A DNA stretch of 64,000 bases from Knoxdaviesia capensis. Lineage: Eukaryota; Ascomycota; Sordariomycetes; Microascales; Gondwanamycetaceae. The stretch spans positions 502,883-566,882 of the forward strand of contig LNGK01000003.1 in the NCBI GenBank assembly GCA_001510575.1. Reading direction: 5' to 3'. Of this stretch, positions 9,173 through 19,810 are shown piece by piece; position 1 is the stretch's first letter; the number at the start of each line of letters is the position of its first letter. The translations under genes and the position numbers were made by a program. The notes under the pieces are model-generated. The model was not told where the DNA came from and made no database searches. It was given only the letters and a program-made list of their open reading frames with translations.

Positions 9173-11056
9173 GCGCGTCGTTGTCCGCGGTGCACCCGGG
9201 CGGTCTCGTCCGGCGGTCGTCCTCTCGTTGTCTTCTGGTGGTCCGAAGCACCGCGTACCCGTGCTGCTTTGTGTGCGTGTGCGTGTGCGTGTGCGTGTGC
9301 GTGTGCGTGTGCATGTGCGTGTGTGTCGAGGTGTTCTTATTACTGTATACAGCATTCCCTCCTTTTTTTTTTCCTTTCTTGGGCTTGGGGCAGTCGGGCG
9401 TGTTCCCCGTGCATCCGGCATTCTCCGACTTTGAACGCCGGATGCCGGAACATCACCCGGCGCATCGATTTAGATTATCTTTTTTTCTTTTCCTTTCTTC
9501 TTCTGTTGGGAACATCGATAAAAGCGACCGGGTCTTTTGGGATCTTCTTTTCCCGTCTTTTTCTCGTGTTTCCTGTCTTTTCTTTTCTATCTTCACTGTT
9601 TCCATTTTTGGGCTGCTATTCCTAAGAGTGTTATCACGGCGGGCTTTCCACAGTTCGATTTTTTTGTCTTTTTTTTCTTTACCTCGTCCCGCTTCTTTTC
9701 TTTTCTTCATCTGCGTGGTCGGGGGTCTGTTTCTCATTGTCGTGGGGCGTCTACATCGGTTCTTTATCTGCACCGCGGACCCCCCGAGTTTCTGTCCTGT
9801 ATTTTCTTTGCTCTCTCCTTTTGTATTTCGTTCGGTATCATCATCCATCCCCATTTGCTGCGTCTCTCCATATACTCTTGCTTTCTTTCGCCCGGTGTTT
9901 CTTGGGTTTTTCTTCTTCTTCATTTCCCTGATTTCTCTTAAAAACGCATTTTTGCCTCTTTCTATTCTTCCATGTGCCGCCGTTTCTCTCAGATCTGGCG
10001 CGGCGTTCCTCTCCATGTGTTGTACGCCTTTATTTCCGCGTGCGGTAACCCGGTGGATGGGATATTCACTGGATTTCCTATGTGCTTCTATTCATAGCTC
10101 CCTCGTGGGTGTTCTAGGATTCTTTTTGGCGGTGTTGTATAGTTGTAGCTTTTTCCTTCTATGGTGGGAATAAACAGATGTTTCTCTTGATATTTCTCGG
10201 CATGGGCGTAGCCGCAGACTATGTCCTCATGTCCCGGTAGCCTTTTATGTGCATGCTCGTAACTGTCAGACTACCCGTCAACTCCCTCACACCGTTCAGT
10301 AAGTACCGTGTTTCACGTCCAACACCACAGTCAAAAGCAAGTCACCGAACCCAAGGAAGGAGAAAATCTTGATGCATTCCCTTTTCCCCCCCCCGAGGAG
10401 CAGGGAGGCTATTGTTCTTCCTATACTAGGTAAGAAACAACCAAAGATGTTTTGTGCTTTTATATATATATGCATTCTCCATTTCGTTTCCCATAGTCTG
10501 TCCGTTGGTTGAACACCAGACCCGATCCCAGCAATAACCCCAAAACCCAAAAATAAAACAGAAAAGAAATAGCCATGACAAGAAAAGAAGATGCAGTTTT
10601 GCTAGAAGAGTATCGAAAGCAGAAAAAAGAAAGCGTGATGATTTTAGGGGGTCTGGTCAAGTAGTTCCTCAGCCAGGCCCCGGATTTTCCACTCCGAAAT
10701 GTAAACCCAGATTTCATATTGTTGAAGTGTCGCCCCCCTTGAAGATTTCCCAGAGATAAAAACAAAATTTTGTGTGTGTGAACACGGAAAGAAAAGAAAA
10801 AAAAGAAAATTTCATGAGGCGTTGAGACAGACCACGGTCGGGCAACCCGGTGGTATTTTTAAATGACGAATAGGGGCAATCCTGGTTGAAGTATTAGCCC
10901 CTTTATGTGTGCAGCGTGCGTATGTGAGTAGAATCTCCCCGTGGAAGATGTAAATGAGGAGAGAAGAGCCGGAAGTGGAAGAGAAGCACGGATAGAGGGA
11001 GAGAGACGCCACGTGGACGAGGTGAGGATGGTATCAGTCAGCGTGAGATGGAACGC
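9173..11056. other. Convergent intergenic region between SPT7 and SHMT
   Basis: The 3' flanks of two converging genes. The left part is T-rich on the plus strand and the right part A-rich on the plus strand, so each is T-rich in the sense of its own gene. It holds a GTGTGC hexanucleotide microsatellite at 9271-9327. Open frames running out of SPT7 are out-of-frame shadows. Confidence 0.75.
9271..9327 (+). repeat. (GTGTGC)n microsatellite
   Basis: Tandem GTGTGC units with one GCAT interruption, about 100 nt after the SPT7 stop codon, probably in its 3' UTR. Confidence 0.9.
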
Positions 11057-12746
11057 TTAGATGCCGGCATCCAGTCTCCAGCCCTCAACGGGAAGAGGGA
11101 ACGAGTTGGCCCAGCCGGCAATCTCCGACTTGAGCTGCGAGATGCTGGCCACAGTGCCGGTGGCAACGGCGGCCTTGAAGTCCTTCAGCTTGTTGGCCTC
11201 CTTGGGCAGCGAGCCCTGCACCTCCTTGCAGATCTTGATGCTCTGATCAATGTACTGGGCCACACGCTCAAAGTCGGCCTCGCCGAAGCCACGGCTGGTC
11301 ATGGCCGGGGTACCAATGCGGATACCGCACGGGGTCAGGGCGCTCTTGTCGCCGGGAATGCTGTTCTTGTTGCAAGCAATGTTGATCTGCTCGAGAACGG
11401 CCTCGACACGGGCACCGTCCAGGTTATGCTGGCGGAGATCGACGAGCACCATGTGGCTATCAGTGCCGTCGGCAACCAGCTTGTGGCCGAGAGCCTTGAG
11501 CTTGCTCTCCAGGGCCTTGGCGTTGGCCACCACCTTGGTCTGGTACTCCTTGAACTCGGGAGTGGCGGCCTGCTTCAGCGCCACAGCCAGAGCGGTGATG
11601 GTGTGGTTGTGGGGACCGCCCTGGTGGCCGGGGAACACGGAGAAGTTGATGGGGTTCTCCAGGTCGTACAGGGTCTGCTTGCCGGTCTTGGCATCGGTCG
11701 ACCGCACGCCCTTGCGGAAGAAGATCATGGCACCGCGGGGGCCACGGAGCGACTTGTGGGTGGTGGTGGTGACGATGTCGGCGTACTTGAACGGGGTGGG
11801 GATGACCTCGGCAGCAATCAGACCGGAGATGTGGGCCATGTCGACGACCAGGTAGGCACCGACCGAGTCGGCAATCTTGCGCATGCGCTCGTAGTCGATC
11901 AGACGGCAGTAGGCCGAGGTACCGGCAACGAGGATCTTGGGGCGGTAGAGGATGGCGTTCTTGGCCAGGGTATCGTAGTCGATGATGCCGGTCTCGAGGT
12001 CGACGCGGTACGGCATGGTCTCGAAGTAGGTCGACACGGCAGAGATCCTGGACAGGAACGAAGGGTTCTATGTTAGACACTGGTCACACATCATCATATA
12101 AGCGATGGCGGTTGGTGGCACTCACTTGCGCTGGGGAGTCTGGTAGCCGTGGCTGAGATGGCCACCGTGGGGCAGGTCAAGACCCATGAGACGGCCGTGG
12201 GGAGGCATCAGAGCCTGGTACACCTGGAGGTTGGCAGGGCTGCCGCTGAGGCACTGGACGTTGACACCCCACTGCTCAGGGTCCAGGTGGAAGGCCTCGA
12301 GGGCACGCTTCTGGCACAAAAGCTCCATCTGGTCAATGTGCTGGTTGCCACCGTAGTAGCGGGCACCCGGGTAGCCCTCGGAGTACTTGTTGGACATGGG
12401 CGAGCCGAGAGCATCGAACACGGCACGCGAGGTGACGTTCTCGGAGGCAATCAGGATGATCGACTCGCGCTGGCGCTGGACCTCGTCTTTCTATGGCGGG
12501 GAGGGGAGTCAGTACACAAGATAGGTGAGTAGGAATGGCTGGGAGGCGGTTAGGCGATTGTTCATACCATGATCGAGGCAACCTCGGGATCAGTCTCAAG
12601 AAGAGACTTCTCGAGCATCTGCATTGGGGGGGAAAATATGTTAGTCCGGAGCAAGAAACAACACGGCCCGATATAAGCGGTGTGTGACAAACCTCCTTGT
12701 GGGTGTTGGAGAGTGCATATTGCACCGGGACGACGGGAGCAGCCAT
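11057..12746 (-). CDS. shm2: Serine hydroxymethyltransferase, cytosolic
   Basis: Four exons on the minus strand: 12693-12746, 12568-12618, 12126-12490 and 11057-12047, with introns of 74, 77 and 78 nt bearing GT...AG ends. The product has about 486 residues. It converts serine and tetrahydrofolate into glycine and 5,10-methylenetetrahydrofolate, using pyridoxal phosphate, and feeds one-carbon units to purine, thymidylate and methionine synthesis. The PLP lysine lies in TTTTHKSLRGPRGAMIFF at about K255; the substrate-binding run NKYSEGYPGARYYGGNQ is present in exon 3. The N-terminus (MAAPVVPVQYALSNTHKEML) lacks a mitochondrial presequence, so this is taken as the cytosolic isozyme. A mitochondrial paralogue would be expected elsewhere in the genome. 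Length and motifs are complete. Confidence 0.96.
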
Positions 12747-13549
12747 TGTGAAGAACTGTGAGGGGGGGAGGAAATTGATTGAGGTGGTGATGAGATGAAG
12801 AAGAGAAGGAGACGTGGAAGGGAAGAAAAAGAGGAGGAAGAAGCGGTATAAAAGAAAATATCTGGTGATGATAATTTTTTTTAGGTGGGATGAGGAGGGG
12901 TAGTAAAAGAATTTTAATAAAAAAACCCCAAAAAGTTTCAATTAAAAAAAAAAGGTTTGGAGAGCTTGATATATGGTTGGGACCAAAAGTCTGTTTTCAT
13001 ACAACTGTGACACACACACACACTACAGAGGAAGGAGCAGCCCACGATACTAGCAGAAGGAACGGAATGAGTCAATTGGAAGGAGCAGAAAGGAACAGAG
13101 GGAAGGAGCAAGCGTCTGGAAAAGGGGGGTTGTTCTTTCCGTTGTCCTGGCTATCTGTTACCATATCGAAAATTTTCATTCGTTGGCCACGCTCCAGAAA
13201 TCGGAGCAAATTTGCGACGATGCGCCCTTTCCGTTGTTGTTCTTAGTGGCTCGTGTGGTTCCGGTCTAGTTGGGCCCCGTCTTCTCCGTGTGTTCGGCCG
13301 GGTCTGTTTCCTGCGGCTCAAACACTTTTACGTAGCAGGAATAGGTGATAAAAAAAGGAGCAAGGCTTAGTCGTCGAGAGAGCTAGCTATTATCCTCTGC
13401 TTGTTAGTGTCTAGTTCCACTTGCAGGGTCCTCAGAGCACGAGACGAGTACACCACGGAACGGGCAGCCGTTATGCCTGGAGATAGCTTCACGACAACAA
13501 GTGTGAGTCAACCACAGCTGGAGCTGGTATGCGGGGGTTGGTGAAGACA

Positions 13550-13612
13550 GAAGACGGCACATTCAGGATGTCTCGGCCAACGAATGAAGACGGCAGATTC
13601 ATGATGTCTCGG
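13550..13612 (+). repeat. Imperfect 27-bp direct repeat, 36-bp period
   Basis: Copies at 13550-13576 and 13586-13612 share GAAGACGGCA, then ATTCA, then GATGTCTCGG, and differ at two positions only. Confidence 0.85.
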
Positions 13613-13729
13613 TCTTGATTTCAGGTTGACTTTTTTGATGCTGTTTGTCGTGCACTGGTGAACATGACGCCGTCCTATATCGGCGATGGACGGTAACCCT
13701 AGTCTTATCTGGGTTGCGATAACATGGAT

Positions 13730-13747
13730 AACCCTAACCGAACCCTA
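13730..13747. promoter_or_regulatory. Telomere-like AACCCT cluster
   Basis: AACCCTAACCGAACCCTA, with another AACCCTA about 36 bases to the left (near 13695). In the SHMT/PEP4 intergenic region. Binding by a Teb1/Tbf1-type factor is inference. Confidence 0.45.
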
Positions 13748-14256
13748 TCAGCTAGTTCCACAGGTCTGCAGGTCCAGAAGCAACTGCACGGGACATGGTC
13801 GGCCAGGACAAACCGTTTGCTTTGATATTTTGTTTGTTGTTTCACAGTTGGCGGCTCACGGGCTCACAGCTGTGCCTTTTTCTGTTCTGTTCTCTGTCTT
13901 ATCCGGTTCTTTTTGCTGTATACCCCACCCCGGGCGGGTTTCAAGTACAAGTTGGGTTTCAAACGAGCGCAACAGAGAGAGAGGCCAGACCAGGCCCACC
14001 TGCGCCGTGCCTGTTTTGAAGACAGCCAGCGTGAAACGACAAGGCCCAAGAGTCCAGGGTGTGTATATTTAGCTCTTATGGGTGGGTTTATGGGGGTGAG
14101 CACTCAGCAGTTGAGAATGAGAACTGGAGTGAACACAGGCCGTGTTTGCTGCCCGTTGACACCACACACTCGCTCAGATCGAGATGGACGAGCGATCTGC
14201 GGTCCGTCCTACAAACCGGACGGTCTGTCTGGGAAAGAAACATTAGCCGACGCGGT

Positions 14257-14286
14257 GTGTTCGGACAAGAAGTGTTCGGCCAAGAA
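14257..14286 (+). repeat. 15-bp tandem duplication
   Basis: Two adjacent copies of GTGTTCGGMCAAGAA (M is A in the first and C in the second). Confidence 0.85.
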
Positions 14287-14372
14287 CGGCCACTACAGTC
14301 CGTTTGCTGCCGGAGACACTCCCATATCTGATGCTGGTGTTGTTGTTACACGTGCTGAACTCACAGGAGGTG

Positions 14373-14394
14373 CATACAGTACATGTACTGTATG
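14373..14394. repeat. Perfect 22-bp palindrome
   Basis: Each half is CATACAGTACA read to the centre; the second half is its exact reverse complement, with no spacer. It is flanked by TATG repeats. Could be a dimeric transcription-factor site or a short cruciform; no known consensus is claimed. Confidence 0.85.
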
Positions 14395-15727
14395 TATGTA
14401 TGTACAACGCACAGCTACAGGTCGGTCAGTCGTTCGTCTGGTCCTCCAACCGAGATGTCGAGATGAGGCCGGGGTTGTGACTTGTGAGAGCTCATCAGCC
14501 AACCAACCACCACACACAAACGCCCAGCAGCGAGCACGATAAAGAGACTCACATGAGCCCGGCTCGTATGGAACGCACAAAAGCGCAAACTTCAACCATT
14601 TCTGCACATGTCCTTGGCACATACACGTACACGTAACAGACCTGCCGGCGAGTACGTGTAAGTCGGGCCAACGTTGGCAAAAGTCGCCGAAGGTGTGTGA
14701 TTGAAAGTTGGAGGTGGACTGTCCTGTACCTCTGTGGGTTTGACATATGTACTCCTCACTTCGTTATGAGTGCATAAATACCTGAATACATATATCCATC
14801 CATACGTCGCTGAAGTCTGTAGCTGTACGGAGTAGTCCATAGGGCCCCTTCTACAATCGGCCTAGCGCCGGGTGCCAATGCCCAAGACATGACCTGGTAC
14901 GGCGGTACCTGAAAAAGTGAATCAGCGGCCAAAACCGCACCCGCAAATTTCCATACACATGTGCACATATACATATGGCCCTACTCCGCGGTTACCACCG
15001 TAACAGCTTCCTCATGCGGTACCTGCCTAGCGAAACCAGCTTTTCCTCCCTTCCTTCCTTCCTTCCCTGTTCTCCTCATCGGCGCCGGCCACAGGTGACA
15101 GATTGCGGGAATGTCACGTCAGTTAGGACCACCGCCAGATATTCCCGCATTTCCCTAACAGCCGCTACCCTGTGCCTGCGCCTGCCTGCTGCCAAAAGCG
15201 CTCTGGGAGGCGACAACTTACGTACACCTTGTCACTCACGCTGTTTTCTGTGCAGCTCACGAGATCAGCCAGCTTTTCTACTGGCTGAATTGGGCTTGGC
15301 TGTACCGGTAGGACCGCTGTGGGGTCGCGGTTTCTAGCAGCTGCACCACTGTATTCCCACAGCGTTACACTGGGTCCATGGCCGTTTACCCACTGAAGCT
15401 CCTGCACACCTTACTGCTTCTGGCTGCTGAAGCTGTGCAATCCACGTCATCCCCGGGCCAAAAGAGCCAAAAGAGCCAAATCGCTGACAACACACCCACG
15501 ATTCTCTCAAAACTCCGTCATCTCCCATCTCTCCTGCTTTCTCCTCCTCCTCCTCTTCTTCTTTTCCCATCTCCATCTTCTCCTTCTCAATCCTCCCTTC
15601 ATCATCATCGTCGTCGTTGAATTGTCCAGCAGTGCCGTTCATTCATTTCTTCTTCTCTTTTTTTTGTGAGAAGATAAATCAGGTCAATCCTTTTTTCTTT
15701 CTTTTTTTATTTCTCTCGACTTTCATC

Positions 15728-17311
15728 ATGAAGGGAGCCGTTTTCGCAGCCGCCGCGCTGCTCACCACCGCCCAGGCTGGCGGCGTGCATCGCATGAAGC
15801 TCAAGAAGGTGCCTCTTGCTGAGCAGCTGGTATGATATCAACGTCCCTCTCCATCTCTTGCATTCACGCGCATTTGAAGATATCAAAGATGGGAAAAGCA
15901 AGGCAAAAGAGGAGGAGGAGCAGAAGCTTGATGATAAGCTGATTGATTAAACTACATCTGGTGATGTGATGGCCGACCCTCGCTTGCTCCACTCTTTGGT
16001 ATCTATACTTATCGGCTATCTGTTTATCCATCGCATCGCCGAGCTCCGCTTCATCTCCACATTGGCCGAAAGTGTCCGTTGTTTCTAACATGTCGTCGAT
16101 GTTGTTGTTGAAAATAGGCTTCCGTCTCCGTCGCCGACCAGGTCCAGAGCCTCGGTCAGAAGTACCTCGGTTCTGCCGCCTCCGACCGGGCCGCCCACGC
16201 TCATGCCGTCTTCAACAACGAGGTCGCTCATGCCAACGCCGGCCACCCGGTGCCCATCAGCAACTACATGAACGCCCAGTGTAAGTACTCGCTGTTTGTT
16301 TGTCTGTTTTGTTTTGTGCGATCATCACCCATAGCAAGTCTCCCTACTAACCCATCTCGTTGCTGAACATCAACAGACTTCTCCGAGATTTCCATCGGCA
16401 CTCCCCCCCAGTCTTTCAAGGTCATCCTCGACACCGGAAGCTCCAACCTGTGGGTTCCCTCGCAGCAGTGCGGCAGCATTGCCTGCTACCTGCACCAGAA
16501 GTACGACTCGTCGTCGTCTTCGACCTACAAGAAGAACGGCACCTCGTTCGAGATCCACTACGGATCCGGCAGCGTCAGCGGCTTCACTTCGCAGGACACC
16601 CTGACCATTGGCGACCTCACTGTTAAGGGTCAGGTGTTCGCCGAGGTCACCAGCGAGCCTGGCCTGGCCTTTGCCTTTGGCCGCTTCGACGGCATCTTCG
16701 GCCTGGGCTACCCCACCCTCTCCGTCAACGGCATCACTCCTCCCTTCTTCAAGCTTGTTGAGGATGATCTCATCGACTCGAGCGTGTTCTCCTTCTACCT
16801 GGCCGACGAGTCGGGCGAGAGCGAGGTTGTGTTCGGCGGCGTTGACTCGAGCCACTTCAAGGGCGAGCTGACCTACATTCCCCTCCGCCGCAAGGCTTAC
16901 TGGGAGGTTGATCTCGATGCCATCACCTTCGGCAGCGAGACCGCCGATCTCGAGAACACCGGTGTCATCCTCGACACCGGCACCTCGCTGAACACCCTGC
17001 CTTCGGCCCTGGCCGAGCTGCTCAACAAGGAAATCGGTGCCAAGAAGGGCTTCAACGGCCAGTACACCGTCGACTGCGAGTCGCGCACCTCGCTGCCCGA
17101 TATCACCTTCACCCTGGCCGGCAACAACTACACCCTGTCCGCTGAGGACTACATCCTGGATCTCTCCGGCACCTGCATCTCGACCTTCCAGCCCATGGAT
17201 ATTCCTGCCCCCGCCGGTCCTCTGGCCATCCTCGGAGACGTCTTCCTGCGCCGCTACTACTCTGTCTACGATGTGGGCAAGGGCGCTGTCGGTCTTGCCC
17301 CCGCCAAATAG
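15728..17311 (+). CDS. pep4: Vacuolar aspartic protease (proteinase A, saccharopepsin)
   Basis: Three exons, 15728-15829, 16118-16280 and 16377-17311, give about 399 residues, the usual length for PEP4-type zymogens. The first 18 residues form a signal peptide (MKGAVFAAAALLTTAQAG), followed by a propeptide ending near NYMNAQYFSEI. Both catalytic aspartates are present: D107 in VILDTGSSNLWVPS and D288 in VILDTGTSLNTLP. The disulfide region QQCGSIAC and glycosylation sites such as NGT and NYT are seen. The C-terminus (VYDVGKGAVGLAPAK) is canonical. The enzyme acts in the vacuole, where it activates other hydrolases and degrades proteins in autophagy and nitrogen starvation. Intron 1 is unusually long (288 nt) and intron 2 is 96 nt. 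Confidence 0.97.
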
Positions 17312-18243
17312 ATTGGACTTCGTGCCGTGCCGGGAGAAGCCGGCAAGAGGATATGAGACCACAGCCAGTCTGTTGTGGAGTGTCTCTCCTAGCCGGTTCG
17401 TGGCAATGAGTTGGGTGTCGGAGGGCATGCAAAGAAATGAAGCAGTCATTACGACCATCTAGTCTGTTTTCAGCGAAAGCTGGACTGACCGGGTGAGTGG
17501 TGATAACTGAGGTGCTGCTGGTACCTGTGTTTTTTCCCCTTCATTCCTCTCTATTTCCTATTCTTCTGCAATGTCACTGCTCTCCCGCCCATGTGTCTAG
17601 GCTGTGTTGTTGTGCTGTTTTTTCTTTAATGTTTCACTATCATGGGAATTGTTCTGGGGTGTTGATTCTTATATCTTTTTTTTTCTGGGGCTCTCTGCTG
17701 AAATTGCTTATGGATTCCTTCCTCTCTTTTTTTATTTCCTTCCTCTGTCACCTAGCTTTCAACAATCATTCATTAAATATTTCTTAGGCATGCTTTATCA
17801 ATTATCTCGGTCTTCCTATGATATTTGTGGTGCTTTCTCTAGTAGACAGATCAAGATGTTAGTGGTAGAGTCGAGTAGAGTAGTATTCCTTAGTGACCTT
17901 CCTTACATATAAATGCCAGGGGTCCAGCTCTGTCAGGCAGACTCAGGCTCAGCGGATCTAGAAATAGGCAAGATCAGATCAGATCACTCTTGGGTTTCTG
18001 CTGTGAATCATGACTTGGCCATGCATGTCAGGGTATCTGTCCATGGTGCGTCCGGTGTGTTTACCTGTAGTTCTCTGAGCCAGAGCAGCGGTATCAAATT
18101 AAGAAGAGACCCTACTCCAGCTCTACTTTAGTTTTTTCTAGCGAGATACCCCACCTCATGTTAGACGGCATAGGATGAGGAGATGCGTTCCTGAATATCA
18201 AGCTGTATTGCTTTTCAAGCCATTCCTCCCAGACAGATTCCGC

Positions 18244-18254
18244 AACCCTAACCC
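18244..18254. promoter_or_regulatory. Telomere-like AACCCTAACCC box
   Basis: Eleven-base exact telomere-type repeat about 1.55 kb upstream of the Rsc58-like gene and 51 bp before the paired TCACATGACC sites. Function is inferred only from similarity to Teb1/Tbf1-type boxes. Confidence 0.45.
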
Positions 18255-18304
18255 AGACCAAGGCGAGCTAAAAGTCTTCATCTACCTAACTTAAGCAAGC
18301 ACCA

Positions 18305-18328
18305 TCACATGACCTAAGTCACATGACC
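18305..18328 (+). promoter_or_regulatory. Paired TCACATGACC sites
   Basis: Two identical TCACATGACC decamers at 18305-18314 and 18319-18328, spaced 14 bp start to start. Each contains the E-box-like core CACATG. The duplication suggests a bound factor; its identity is unknown. Confidence 0.4.
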
Positions 18329-18843
18329 ACCCAAACAGGCTTAGTGGCACACCGCTCTCTCCACCACTCCCTTTTCTCTTAATCTGCCAGATTTTCCCTC
18401 TGGCCTCTCTCTTCTGCTACAGATTGTAAAACGGGTAGAAAGTACTTTTCTCTCTTTTGATTCTTTTTCTATTTCGGTGCCTTGGGTTTTTTCTCTTTTT
18501 AATTCTGAAAGTGGTGGTTTTTTCCCCTTGATATTTCCATTTTTTTGATGCTGAAGACCCAATGAAAAATAGCTTGCTTGTTCATTGGATTTTCTTCGTT
18601 CCCTTTTGCTAATACACCCTTTTTTTTTTCTCTCTAACCCGCGTCTTGAAATTCTCCCCCCCTTTGGCGCATTAAAAAAAAAAAATAACAGATACAGAGC
18701 AATTAAACTGTTCTTTTAATTTTTGTTTTTTCCTATCACATATATCCTTTTTGTTGATGCTCGAGTCACGGTTCATCCTTTCTTTGATGGCTGGAGATAA
18801 AGTATAGATAGAGATTCTTCCTGTATTTTATTTTCCCTTTCCT

Positions 18844-18867
18844 CCTCTCTCTCTCTCTCTCTCTCTC
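18844..18867 (+). repeat. (CT)n microsatellite
   Basis: Uninterrupted CT repeat in the pyrimidine-rich upstream region of the gene at 19811. Confidence 0.9.
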
Positions 18868-19810
18868 GCTCTTCTTCCTTTCTCCTCCTCTTCACCCTTC
18901 CTGGGCTTCCCATCATTTTTTCTGAACCCTGTCCAAGATTCCAGTTGTCTCCTCATCAGGGGTGGTGTTTTTTTCTTCGGGGCTCGTCACTGCGTGTTCC
19001 CTAGTTGAGGCTACTGCCTTTTTTTCGTCGGAGCCACTATTTCCCAGTAATCGCCCGCCTTTCTCCGGAGCCGCCCTCCGGCCATCGACGTGTGTACGGC
19101 AGCCGAGCATTTTTTTCGACGACAACCGACTCGCCGTGCAACTGACGCCGGGGTCACCAACGCCGGACCGGAGGACACTCGCGACACAGCCACGTCCGCC
19201 GGCCGACCTGGCCACCAGGCTTTTTAAACCGTTCCCTTTTCTCTCTCCCCGACCAGCCCTCGTGTTCTTTTTGGCTGCGGACCGGCCTTCGCGACGCGCG
19301 CCTCCGCGACCATCGAAGACCGCCACGTCGGCCTCTCTCGCTGCTTTTGCTCGCTCCGGGCAAATCATCACCACCGGCGATTCGCGGGCCCTTTTCTCTC
19401 TCCGTGTTTCCCGCTTCAAGAGTTCGTGGTTCGGCGGTACGCGTCAGACGGGATAGAAGATTCGGATACCTGTTACCTGTTGATACGGGCTCGTGCCATC
19501 CCGCAGTTTGGCTGACGACGGCATTCGATTCGCGTGCATCACCATCTTGTCTGTTGAGGCTCTGTCTTATTCAGCCCTGCCGTACGCACTAGCCGTGATC
19601 GTACTGACGCTTGAACATCCATCATCCCCCTTCTGACCATCAATCATCCCCACCACCGATTCTTTTTTTCGGGCCTCTCGAATCTCCCTCCTTGTTCCGT
19701 TTCCTCGTTTTATCCAACCGACCCCCGAATTCCATCGACCATTCCCACCTCGTCGATATCTCTCTCCTCCCCGACTTCCAACGACCACACACATAGAAAA
19801 ACCCTTCACC

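Larger units (their letters stand above)
12747..15727. other. Divergent intergenic region between SHMT and PEP4
   Basis: About 3 kb without a supported gene. Just upstream of SHMT the minus strand is CT-rich, and just upstream of PEP4 the plus strand is CT-rich, as expected for 5' leaders. The middle (13.5-14.4 kb) has balanced composition and a cluster of short repeats, telomere-like boxes and a 22-bp palindrome, listed separately. Frames at 13686-14072 and 13913-14542 show no recognisable protein and overlap each other in different frames. Confidence 0.65.
17312..19810. other. Intergenic region between PEP4 and the Rsc58-like gene
   Basis: The 3' flank of PEP4, then a long pyrimidine-rich region (about 18340-19800) that probably includes the promoter and a long 5' leader of the next gene. 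It contains an AACCCTAACCC box, a duplicated TCACATGACC site and a (CT)n microsatellite. A frame at 18962-19456 is open but is just CT-rich leader with no recognisable domain. Confidence 0.65.

Noticed and set aside
7948..10173. 741-codon plus-strand frame
   Set aside because: First half is an out-of-frame shadow of SPT7, second half is T-rich 3' flank.
13913..14542. 209-codon plus-strand frame in the SHMT-PEP4 gap
   Set aside because: Overlapped by other frames, contains the repeats and palindrome, no recognisable protein.
18962..19456. 164-codon plus-strand frame upstream of the Rsc58-like gene
   Set aside because: Lies in the CT-rich leader region, overlaps a 168-codon minus-strand frame and shows no domain.
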